Shown here one piece after another: positions 16,642 to 23,259 of a DNA stretch of 37,669 nt; the first letter of the stretch is position 1; each line of letters starts with the position of its first letter. The notes below the pieces were generated by a model. That model was given only the letters and a program-made list of their open reading frames with translations, had not been told where the DNA came from and searched no databases. Source of the DNA: Pseudomonas fluorescens (lineage in GTDB: Bacteria; Pseudomonadota; Gammaproteobacteria; Pseudomonadales; Pseudomonadaceae); contig NZ_CABVHJ010000032.1 in the NCBI RefSeq assembly GCF_902497745.1, positions 1-37,669 on the forward strand, given 5' to 3'. The translations under genes were made by a program, and so were the position numbers.

Positions 16642-17432
16642 CGTGGAATCTGCACAGTCAAAGGTGCCACCGCAGCGGTCGGCGATTGCAGTTTTTCGTT
16701 GGCGTACAGCGCGTCGAGCATCTCGGGGCTGACTTGATCGGAGGCGCAGTCGAACAGAATCTGCCCGTCGCGCAGACCAATGATCCGTGGGAAGTGCGAC
16801 AACGCCAGATCCACCGCATGCAGGCTCGCCACCAGCGTGACGTTGTGCTCGCGTGCATGCCGGGAGAGGATCGACAGGGTATGCCCGGCCATGACCGGGT
16901 CCATCGCCGACACCGGCTCGTCGGCCAAGAGGATTTCCGGTGCCTGATACAACACGCGGGCGATGCCGACACGTTGCAACTGGCCGCCGGACAATTGCTG
17001 GCAATGGGCGAACAGTTTTTCGCCCAGATCCAGTCGCGCCAACGCCGCGCGCGCGCCGGCCACATCCAGTGGATGCAACAGGTTCAGAAGACTTTTGCCC
17101 AAACTCCATTGGCCGAGCTTACCGGCCAGCACTGCCGTGACCACGCGCTGACGTGGCGGCAACGGCGGTGCCTGATGTACCAGACCAATCCGCGCACGCA
17201 GGCGTTGGCGTTGGCGGGCGGACAAGTGCCAGGCACGCTCGCCGAGCACTTCGAGCTCGCCGCTGCTGGGCCGCAGGGCGGTGGCCAGCAGGTTGAGCAA
17301 ACTCGATTTACCGGCGCCGGACGGGCCTATGACGGCGACCTGTTCGCCAACGCCAATCTGCAAGTCGACACCGCGCAGGGCGTCGACTCCATTGGCGTGG
17401 CGCAGGCTGCCCTGGTTGAGGCTCAGGGTCAT
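16635..17432 (-). CDS. phnC: ABC transporter ATP-binding protein, PhnC-like
   Basis: A 265-residue ATPase subunit with all nucleotide-binding motifs: Walker A GPSGAGKSS (about 37-45), Q-loop in VHQAPPLPP, signature LSGGQLQRVGIAR, Walker B ILLADEP followed by VSAMDP, and the H-loop His in VASLHAVDLAL. The spacing and the long region between Walker A and the signature fit the PhnC group. Its start overlaps the binding-protein stop by four bases (ATGA), and its end overlaps the first permease by seven, so all four genes are one tightly packed operon. Confidence 0.9.
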   Translation of the reverse strand: MTLSLNQGSLRHANGVDALRGVDLQIGVGEQVAVIGPSGAGKSSLLNLLATALRPSSGELEVLGERAWHLSARQRQRLRARIGLVHQAPPLPPRQRVVTAVLAGKLGQWSLGKSLLNLLHPLDVAGARAALARLDLGEKLFAHCQQLSGGQLQRVGIARVLYQAPEILLADEPVSAMDPVMAGHTLSILSRHAREHNVTLVASLHAVDLALSHFPRIIGLRDGQILFDCASDQVSPEMLDALYANEKLQSPTAAVAPLTVQIPRC

Positions 17433-18292
17433 TTCAGCAGTTCGGCAGCGCGGGCGGCTTCCTCGATGCCCTTGTAGTTCTCGGGCTTGGTATCGATGAA
17501 ACGGCTGGCGGCCTGCAGATCAAGAATCTTTTTCTGCTCCGGGTTGGCCGGGTCCAGATCGAGGAAGGCTTTTTTGATCTTCGCCGCCAGTGCCGGATCG
17601 AGGGTGCCGCGCACGGTCCAGTTGTAATCGAAGTAGGTCGGGGTGGTGGCGAAGACTTTGACCTTGTTGGTGTCGACCTTGCCGGCATCCACCAGTTTCT
17701 GCCAGACGCTGGCGTTCAGCACACCGGCATCCACCTTGCCGGCCTGCACCCAGGCCACGGTGGCATCGTGGGCGCCGGAGTAGGCGACACGGCTGAAATA
17801 CGCTTCAGGCTTGATGTTGTCGTTTTTCAGCATGAAGTAACGCGGCATCAGGCTGCCGGAAGTCGACGACACCGAACCGAAAGCGAAGGTCTTGCCTTTC
17901 AGATCCGCCAGGCTTTTCACGTTCGGGTCAGCGGTGATGAACTTGCTGGTGAACTGCGCATCCTGTTCACGCTGAACCAGCGGAATGACTGGCGTCGTTG
18001 CATCAGTCTTCAAACGCGCCTGCACAAAGGTAAAACCGCCGAGCCAGGCCATGTCGAGGCGATCGGTCGCCAGTGCTTCAACCACCGCCGGGTAGTCGGC
18101 CACCGGGACGAATTGCACCTTCATGCCCAGTTGTTGTTCCAGATAAGCACCCAGTGGTTCGAATTTGCGCAGCAGTTCGGTCGGGGCTTCGTCGGGAATC
18201 GCGCTGACGCGCAAAACGTCGGCGGCTTGCACCATCAAAGTAGAAAAGGACAGGGCCAGGCCGGCGGTCAGTGCCAGTGTTCGTTTGAGCAT
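17429..18292 (-). CDS. Periplasmic substrate-binding protein, PhnD-like (phosphonate or putative selenate class)
   Basis: A 287-residue exported protein. The signal peptide (MLKRTLALTAGLALSFSTLM, ending near VQA) is followed by VSAIPDEAPTELLRKFEPLG, YPAVVEALATDRLDMAWLGG, and FGSVSSTSGSLMPRYFML, matching the PhnD-like fold. The opening motif resembles the subgroup that databases label, as I recall, putative selenate-binding rather than PhnD proper. No phosphonate-degrading genes are nearby, so the substrate (phosphonate, phosphite, selenate or another oxyanion) is open. The ATG at 18292 has GGAG seven bases upstream; an in-frame start 102 bases earlier would bury the signal peptide. First gene of the importer operon. 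Confidence 0.85.
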   Translation of the reverse strand: MLKRTLALTAGLALSFSTLMVQAADVLRVSAIPDEAPTELLRKFEPLGAYLEQQLGMKVQFVPVADYPAVVEALATDRLDMAWLGGFTFVQARLKTDATTPVIPLVQREQDAQFTSKFITADPNVKSLADLKGKTFAFGSVSSTSGSLMPRYFMLKNDNIKPEAYFSRVAYSGAHDATVAWVQAGKVDAGVLNASVWQKLVDAGKVDTNKVKVFATTPTYFDYNWTVRGTLDPALAAKIKKAFLDLDPANPEQKKILDLQAASRFIDTKPENYKGIEEAARAAELLK

Positions 18293-18421
18293 GGAATTCT
18301 CCGTTTCGTGAGCGTCAAAAAGTGTGAAGAGCTGAATCAGGGCGCTACGTGAGGGTAGACGAATCGGCGAGGTTATACGTATTCCCACGCGCAAAGGCCA
18401 GCGCCATCAGGGCTGGAGTGG

Positions 18422-19141
18422 TCAAAAACGTTCGTCGAGTATCGCCGGGAGCGTGAGCTCTTTGACGTAGCTGGCCGAGGACAGACTCAGGATCATGCGC
18501 ACTACCTGGACGACATCGTGTACGGGAATCAAATGACCCTCGCCACGCTGCGATGCCAGATCTCGTGGCGTGTTCAGAGGGTCCTCGGTGTTCAGATAGC
18601 CCAGGTTAAGACAAGTCACCGCCAGGCGCTGATGTCGGTAGCCTTCGCGCAATGTATCGGCGATCCCGCGCAGGGCGAATTTGGAGGCACCGAAAGCGAC
18701 TTCCGGGCGTCCGCTTTGTGGCAGGCCGGAGGTTGAGCCGGTGAGGATGATTTTCGGCTGGGCACTTTTCAGCAGAAGGGGGAGCAGGCGCTTGGTCAGC
18801 AGAATGGTTGAGGTAATGTTGCAACTGACGATGGCTTGCACTTCGTCATCCGGACTGTCGAGAAAGTCATAGGCGGGATCGAAAGCCGATTCTTCCCAGA
18901 TGCCAAGGTTGTAGATCAATGTATCCAGCCCATCGTCCACGACGGCCTGCTCGATGGCGTGCGCGGCTTTGGCCGGGTTCATCAGGTCGGCTTCCACCCA
19001 GCGTACAGGGCGCTCGGTCTCGGACATCAAACCTTCGGGCCGCGTGCGGGACACACCAATCAGCGTGTCTCCCGCGTTACCCAAACCTTCAATAAAAGCC
19101 TTGCCCAAGCCTTTGCTGGCACCCACCACCAAAATATTCAT
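18422..19141 (-). CDS. Atypical short-chain dehydrogenase/reductase-like protein
   Basis: A 239-residue Rossmann-fold protein. The cofactor loop is VVGASKGLG (residues 6-13), an NNAG-like element is YNLG (77-80), Asn108 (CNITST) and Ser residues in LTGSTSGLP are in place, but the catalytic Tyr of the YxxxK motif is Phe: AFGASKFAL has Phe150 and Lys154. Without the Tyr the standard proton-relay chemistry is unlikely, so the protein may bind nucleotide in a regulatory or scaffolding role, or use another residue. GGAGAGG lies about six bases before the start. It is co-directional with RidA upstream (89-base gap) and the importer operon downstream (129-base gap). Confidence 0.82.
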   Translation of the reverse strand: MNILVVGASKGLGKAFIEGLGNAGDTLIGVSRTRPEGLMSETERPVRWVEADLMNPAKAAHAIEQAVVDDGLDTLIYNLGIWEESAFDPAYDFLDSPDDEVQAIVSCNITSTILLTKRLLPLLLKSAQPKIILTGSTSGLPQSGRPEVAFGASKFALRGIADTLREGYRHQRLAVTCLNLGYLNTEDPLNTPRDLASQRGEGHLIPVHDVVQVVRMILSLSSASYVKELTLPAILDERF

Positions 19142-19230
19142 CGATCCTCTCCCTGATCTGCACGTTGATGTGGGAGAGCATGCAAACAGACGACCTTCTA
19201 AATGGCAAACGAATGGGTGTGTCCGGATAT

Positions 19231-19623
19231 TTACGGCAGCTTCGCGATCACCTTGATCTCGAAATCAAAGCCATACAGCCACGTCACACCAATCGCGGTG
19301 GCGGTCGGGTGTGGCGCCTCACCCCAAAATTCGGTCAGGACCAGATTCCAGATCGTTTCGAACTTCGTCTGCGGATCAACGATGAACACGGTGACGTCGA
19401 CCACGTCGTCGAACGTGCAACCGGCCTCATGGAGGATCGCATTGAGGTTGCTGAACGCCTGGCGCACCTGGGTTTGCAGGTCCGGCTCAGGCGTGCCGTC
19501 CTCGGTGCTGCCGACTTGTCCCGAGACAAACAGAAAGCCGTTGGAGCGTACTGCCGGTGAGTAACGATGGCGCTCGTAAAGTGCGCGGCGGGCAGGCGGA
19601 AAAACAACATCGCGCTGGGTCAT
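19231..19623 (-). CDS. RidA-family protein
   Basis: A 130-residue protein of the RidA/YjgF fold, with VRSNGFLFVSGQVGS, a middle QAFSNLNAILHEAGCTFDDVVDVTVFI, and HPTATAIGVTWLYGFDFEIKVIAKLP at the end. Canonical RidA has a catalytic Arg (R105 in E. coli numbering) in a P-x-R-x-x-x-x-V motif; here the corresponding segment reads HPTATAIGV, so the Arg is replaced and 2-aminoacrylate deaminase activity is doubtful. It is therefore best called a RidA paralogue. A 12-bp hairpin overlaps its ribosome-binding site. It is divergent from a LysR gene, whose regulon it probably belongs to. Confidence 0.85.
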   Translation of the reverse strand: MTQRDVVFPPARRALYERHRYSPAVRSNGFLFVSGQVGSTEDGTPEPDLQTQVRQAFSNLNAILHEAGCTFDDVVDVTVFIVDPQTKFETIWNLVLTEFWGEAPHPTATAIGVTWLYGFDFEIKVIAKLP

Positions 19624-19626
19624 GGG

Positions 19627-19656
19627 GTGTCTCCATCAGTGAGTTGATGGAGACAC
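19627..19656 (-). promoter_or_regulatory. Perfect 12-bp hairpin containing the ridA-like Shine-Dalgarno
   Basis: GTGTCTCCATCA (19627-19638) and TGATGGAGACAC (19645-19656) are exact complements with a six-base loop. On the minus strand the ribosome-binding GGAG of the RidA gene, nine bases before its ATG, lies in the 3' arm, so the folded leader would block ribosome entry. The same palindrome could instead be a dimeric operator. Confidence 0.65.
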
Positions 19657-19703
19657 TTTAGGTATTTGCAGACGGACGATAAACGCGCAAGCTTGGCGTT
19701 CAC

Positions 19704-19722
19704 TGTTTGTGAATCGCAAACA
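19704..19722. promoter_or_regulatory. Candidate LysR operator between divergent RidA and LysR genes
   Basis: TGTTTG, seven bases, CAAACA form an inverted repeat centred about 25 bases upstream of the LysR GTG start and about 90 bases from the RidA start. The location and dyad fit a LysR-type binding site controlling both genes, but there is no proof. Confidence 0.45.
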
Positions 19723-19737
19723 ATCAGAGGCTGACTC

Positions 19738-20682
19738 GTGGACCGATTTGATGCAATGCAGGCGTTCGCCCGAGTGGTCGAGGCCGGGAGTTTCACCAAG
19801 GCCGCCGAAACCTTGCACATGAGCAAGACCACCGTGACCCAACTCGTGCAACAACTGGAGGCGCGGCTGCGGGTCAAGTTGCTCAACCGCACCACGCGCA
19901 AGGTCAACGTCACCGCCGATGGCGCCGTTTATTACGAACGGGTGATCAAGCTGTTGGCCGACATGGACGATGCGGAAACCAGCCTGCCCGGCGCGGCGGC
20001 GTTGCCTAAGGGGCGGCTACGCGTGGACGTACCGAGTCCGCTGGCACGGCTGATCCTGGTACCGGCCCTGCCTGAGTTTCATGTGCGTTATCCGGATATC
20101 CAGATCGACATGGGCGTCAGCGACCGTATCGTCGACATCATTGATGAGAACGTCGATTGCGTGGTGCGTGGTGGCGAACTGTTGGACTTGTCGTTGATGG
20201 CGCGCAAGGTCGCCGATCTGCAGTTGGGGGTGTTTGCTGCACCACAATATCTGGCGCGTGCGGGCACACCCGTACACCCACGGGAGCTGGAAAACAGCCA
20301 CCATCGCGTGGTCGGTTTCCTCTGGGCGCGTACCGGCAAACCAGTGCCATATGCCCTGCATAACGCCAGTGAAAACCTACAGATCAAAGGTCGGCATATC
20401 CTCGCAGTCGATGATGGTAATGCCTATCTCGCGGCCGGTTTAGCGGGCATGGGTGTGCTGTGGCTACCCAAGTACATGTCTGCCGAACACGAGGCACGCG
20501 GCGAACTGGTGCCGCTGTTCGAAGGCTGGCAGCTCGACCCGATGCCGCTCTATGTCGCGTATCCACCGAACCGCCATGTCAGCCTGAAACTGCGAGTGTT
20601 CATCGACTGGATTGTCGAGGTCATGGCGCAGCATGACCCGGTGATCGATCGGCTGGGGTTGCGATCAACGACAGGTGATTGA
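19738..20682 (+). CDS. LysR-family transcriptional regulator
   Basis: A 314-residue LysR protein of the CrgA/DmlR type. The N-terminal helix-turn-helix is VVEAGSFTKAAETLHMSKTTVTQLVQQLEARLRVKLLNR, then the effector domain begins with GRLRVDVPSPLARLILVPAL. The start codon is GTG at 19738 (reads GTGGACCGATTTGATGC), with AGAGG nine bases before it; the protein then begins MDRFDAMQAFARVVEA, as usual in this subgroup. It is divergent from the RidA gene and shares the 114-base gap with a palindrome that may be its operator. The inducer is unknown. Confidence 0.9.
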   Translation: MDRFDAMQAFARVVEAGSFTKAAETLHMSKTTVTQLVQQLEARLRVKLLNRTTRKVNVTADGAVYYERVIKLLADMDDAETSLPGAAALPKGRLRVDVPSPLARLILVPALPEFHVRYPDIQIDMGVSDRIVDIIDENVDCVVRGGELLDLSLMARKVADLQLGVFAAPQYLARAGTPVHPRELENSHHRVVGFLWARTGKPVPYALHNASENLQIKGRHILAVDDGNAYLAAGLAGMGVLWLPKYMSAEHEARGELVPLFEGWQLDPMPLYVAYPPNRHVSLKLRVFIDWIVEVMAQHDPVIDRLGLRSTTGD

Positions 20683-20728
20683 CTCTGACGCCATTCGAGC
20701 CAACTATCGGCGCACAACAACATGACCG

Positions 20729-21754
20729 ATGGACCCGAACTTGATCGAACGACGCCAATTCAGCGGAGGCATGAAGGGGAAAAACCTCCGCTATCTGAAT
20801 GAGCAAGGCGCGGATGACCCGCGCATGACCCGCACCGGTTTTCTGCTGCTTGAGCACTTTTCACTGCCAGCGTTTACGCAGTCACTGGATACGGTTGTCA
20901 CCACTAATCTGCTGCGCCCGGGGCTGTTTTCGTCTCGCACGTTTGGCCTGGGCGACGGCGAAGTCATCAGTGATCTGGGGCTGGTTATTCGTCCTGATGC
21001 ACGACTGGATCTGGCTGCGCTTCAGCAACTGGATCTGCTGGTGGTGTGTGGCGGGTATCGCACCGAATTGCGCGCGAGTGATGAATTTATCGGCTTGCTC
21101 AGATCAGCAGCGGAGCGCGGCATCTCGCTCGCCGGGTTATGGAATGGCTCGTGGTTTCTGGGCCGGGCCGGGCTGCTCGATGGCTACCGTTGCGCGATCC
21201 ACCCGGAGCACCGCCCGGCGCTGACCGAAATCGCCAAGTCCACCCACGTCAGCAGTGAACCCTACGTCATTGATCGCGACCGGCTTACCGCATCGAGTCC
21301 GTCCGGTGCTTTCCATATGGCGCTGGACTGGATCAAGGGCTTGCACGGCAAAGCCTTGGTCGAGGGCATCGAAGATATTCTGGCGTTCGAGGAGTCGCGC
21401 TACCGGCGGATCAAACCGGATGAAAACCTCTGCGTCAGTGCGCCGCTGCGTGAAGTGGTGAAACTGATGGATGCCAATCTGGAGGAACCGCTGGAGCTGG
21501 AGCAACTGGCGGTATACGCCGGGCGATCCCGTCGCCAGTTGGAGCGCTTGTTCAAGGAACAATTGGGCACCACGCCGCAGCGCTATTACCTGGAACTGCG
21601 CATCACTGAAGCGCGACGGTTGTTGCAGCACACCGAACTGTCGCAGGTGGAAGTGCTAGTAGCGTGCGGCTTCGTCTCGCCGAGCCATTTCAGCAAATGC
21701 TACAGCTCATATTTCGGCTACAGACCTTCCAAAGAAAAACGGCTGGTCAAATAA
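20729..21754 (+). CDS. GlxA-family transcriptional regulator (DJ-1/PfpI domain plus AraC helix-turn-helix)
   Basis: A 341-residue regulator. The first ~200 residues form a DJ-1/PfpI-like sensor (LLEHFSLPAFTQSLD, LDLLVVCGGYR, GLWNGSWFLGRAGLLDGYR), and the last ~100 an AraC/XylS DNA-binding domain with two helix-turn-helix units (LEQLAVYAGRSRRQLERLFK and VEVLVACGFVSPSHFSKCY). In many DJ-1 proteins the nucleophile elbow has Cys; here the position reads NGSWF, so it is a sensor rather than an enzyme, as in other GlxA proteins. The start is uncertain: GGAGG lies just before the in-frame ATG at 20771, while the ATG at 20729 has no clear site. It follows the LysR gene by 46 bases. Relatives control glycine-betaine, carnitine and arginine catabolism. 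Confidence 0.85.
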   Translation: MDPNLIERRQFSGGMKGKNLRYLNEQGADDPRMTRTGFLLLEHFSLPAFTQSLDTVVTTNLLRPGLFSSRTFGLGDGEVISDLGLVIRPDARLDLAALQQLDLLVVCGGYRTELRASDEFIGLLRSAAERGISLAGLWNGSWFLGRAGLLDGYRCAIHPEHRPALTEIAKSTHVSSEPYVIDRDRLTASSPSGAFHMALDWIKGLHGKALVEGIEDILAFEESRYRRIKPDENLCVSAPLREVVKLMDANLEEPLELEQLAVYAGRSRRQLERLFKEQLGTTPQRYYLELRITEARRLLQHTELSQVEVLVACGFVSPSHFSKCYSSYFGYRPSKEKRLVK

Positions 21755-21769
21755 CCCAAGCCGTTACCC

Positions 21770-21990
21770 ACCTGAATTCACCTCGGAATCCCACGTCGGC
21801 GCACCTCTCCCAAACACCCCGGTCGGTCCCCTCTACCTCTGGGAGAGGGCTAGGGTGAGGGAATTTGCAGGCGGCACCAACCGCTTCCTCACCAGAGTTC
21901 GACGCGATATTCCACGTCGGCGTACCTCTTCCAAACACCACGGTCGGTCCCCTCTACCTCTGGGAGAGGGTTAGGGTGAGGGGCTTTTAA
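21770..21990. repeat. Two-unit copy of the dispersed tandem repeat
   Basis: The core GGTCGGTCCCCTCTACCTC followed by TGGGAGAGGG(C/T)TAGGGTGAGG occurs at 21821 and 21942, a period of 121 bases. Each core is preceded by CCACGTCGGCG(C/T)ACCTCT. It is the same family as at 1-252, in the same orientation, with TACC replacing TCCC in the hairpin arm. It fills the space behind the GlxA gene. Confidence 0.85.
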
Positions 21991-22119
21991 ACACCATCAC
22001 CCACACACGTTTAACTTACACGCACTGTTACGCCATAGCGGCTACAACACCTTGCGCCGTTGCCTACGCGTACGCCAGAATCCGCCGGCTTACGCGCCTT
22101 GAGGCGGGCTGTATCGTTT

Positions 22120-22361
22120 CCCTGTCACTGCAAAACAGTGATCGGGTTTGGTAGCCCGTTTCTTGACAGCCCGTATTGCATCACCTTATTGCGGTCTCTT
22201 TTTCGGGACTCGGTTTTATATGGTGGTCATGCGTGGGGCCCTTTCGGGGGCGCCGGGGTTTACTCTGTCTTGACCGGTCTACCAACCCACGTGTGGCCGC
22301 CACCCTTCGTTTGGTAGCGAAAGTGACGGCTCTTCAATTCTTTCAAGACAAAGAGTCCTTC
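22120..22361 (+). promoter_or_regulatory. Long structured leader of the first DUF6124 gene
   Basis: The ~360 bases upstream of the gene hold no other coding region but much structure. TCACTG-CAAAA-CAGTGA forms a hairpin at 22125-22141, directly followed by CGGG-TTTGGTAG-CCCG at 22143-22158. Further on, CTACCAA (22279-22285) can pair with TTGGTAG at 22311-22317, or instead with the identical TTGGTAG in the upstream loop (22148-22154). CCAC-GT-GTGG (22287-22296) and a GGGGCCC/GGGGGC stem near 22237 add more. A weak ribosome site AAGAG (22351-22355) precedes the ATG. I recall similar leaders before other Pseudomonas DUF6124 genes, unchecked here. Confidence 0.5.
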
Positions 22362-22727
22362 ATGTTCAAAATTACGCCAAACCCGCCAGAAACCGATCCA
22401 ATCCCCTACGACGCTGCGCTCGAACCTCAGAACATCAAAGAGGCCACCGACCGCGCGATCAACTTCTACCTCAATCCCTCGGCGCTGAAGACTTCAATCC
22501 CCACCCGCAAAACCGGCAAGATCTACCTCATCGATCCCACGGTTGATAACGAAACACTACTCGTCGAAGCCACTGAAACCTTGTCCTCAGCCAGTGACAT
22601 GGCCCGAGATCTCGCCGATTCGATTGACCCTTCACAACGCAAAAAGATGCTGATCCTGCAACAGGTGATCATGCTCAGTGAACTGGTGGTAGGCCGAGTT
22701 CTGGATAACCAGCGCTTGCCGCACTAG
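22362..22727 (+). CDS. DUF6124 (formerly DUF3077) family protein
   Basis: A 121-residue soluble protein, about half-way Pro-rich at the start (MFKITPNPPETDPIPYDAAL), then KEATDRAINFYLNPSA, a short beta-like segment with NETLLVEATETLSSASDMARDLADSI, and an amphipathic helix LILQQVIMLSELVVGRVLDN. The size and the pattern D/E-T-L-L...SAS-M...Q-V-L-E-L-V match the Pseudomonas-specific DUF6124 family, for which no function is established. The ATG at 22362 is chosen because the family starts MFKITPNPP; the open frame upstream is leader RNA. A second family member follows 120 bases later on the same strand. Confidence 0.75.
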   Translation: MFKITPNPPETDPIPYDAALEPQNIKEATDRAINFYLNPSALKTSIPTRKTGKIYLIDPTVDNETLLVEATETLSSASDMARDLADSIDPSQRKKMLILQQVIMLSELVVGRVLDNQRLPH

Positions 22728-22743
22728 TCGCGATGCAGATGGG

Positions 22744-22829
22744 TGAGGGGGCGTGCCCCCTCATTTGCACGGAAGCGTCCGCAATCGCGGCGCTTCACGC
22801 CTTCTATCAAAGAACCGCAAAACGGTTCT
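22744..22829 (+). promoter_or_regulatory. Hairpins between the two DUF6124 genes
   Basis: Three hairpins follow the first gene: TGAGGGGG-CGTG-CCCCCTCA (22744-22763, perfect 8-bp stem, followed by TTTGC), GAAGCG-TCCGC-AATC-GCGG-CGCTTC (22772-22796, one bulge) and AGAACCG-CAAAA-CGGTTCT (22811-22829). The first may terminate the upstream gene; the last lies just before the Shine-Dalgarno (GGAG at about 22835) of the second gene and has the same CAAAA loop as a hairpin in the leader of the first. Confidence 0.5.
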
Positions 22830-22847
22830 TGTCTGGAGTTTCAGCTG

Positions 22848-23204
22848 ATGTCTCAGCCACCCGAACCACCGGTCACAGACCTGGTGTCCCCGTACGCATC
22901 GCCCAATTCAAGAAAGCTGCACGAAGCGGCAGAACGAGCGCTTGACCATTACCTGCTGCCTGCCGCGGTCATGGCCGAACCCTATACGCCCAACGCTCTG
23001 TTCATGGCCAACCCGCAAGCAGACACCGAGTCGTTACTCACCAACGCTTGCGGATCGTTGGCGTCCGCGTCGGTGATGCTCGGCAATTTTGCCGGGATGC
23101 TGGAGGGCGCAAACCGCCATACGCTGTTGGGCATTGCGCAAGTGGTCATGTTGGGGGAGTTGGCGGTGAACAAGGCGTTGGATCTGGTTGTGCCAACCGA
23201 GTAG
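22848..23204 (+). CDS. DUF6124 (formerly DUF3077) family protein, second copy
   Basis: A 118-residue paralogue of the previous gene. It has a Pro-rich start (MSQPPEPPVTDLVSPYASPN), KLHEAAERALDHYLLPAA, TESLLTNACGSLASASVMLGNFAGML, and the closing helix LGIAQVVMLGELAVNKALDLV. The ATG at 22848 has GGAG ten bases upstream, which together with the family start decides against longer readings. Function is unknown; the pair is arranged in tandem with structured spacers. It ends in a clear terminator before the convergent hydrolase gene. Confidence 0.75.
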   Translation: MSQPPEPPVTDLVSPYASPNSRKLHEAAERALDHYLLPAAVMAEPYTPNALFMANPQADTESLLTNACGSLASASVMLGNFAGMLEGANRHTLLGIAQVVMLGELAVNKALDLVVPTE

Positions 23205-23221
23205 TCGTTCACGGTACTGAT

Positions 23222-23259
23222 CAAGCAGTCAGCCATTGCGGCTGACTGCTTGTTTGTTT
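23222..23259 (+). terminator. Rho-independent terminator between convergent genes
   Basis: CAAGCAGTCAGCC and GGCTGACTGCTTG form a perfect 13-bp stem (23222-23234 with 23240-23252) with a five-base loop, followed by TTTGTTTC. It ends the second DUF6124 transcript; its right edge overlaps the terminal codon of the convergent hydrolase gene at 23260. Confidence 0.8.
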
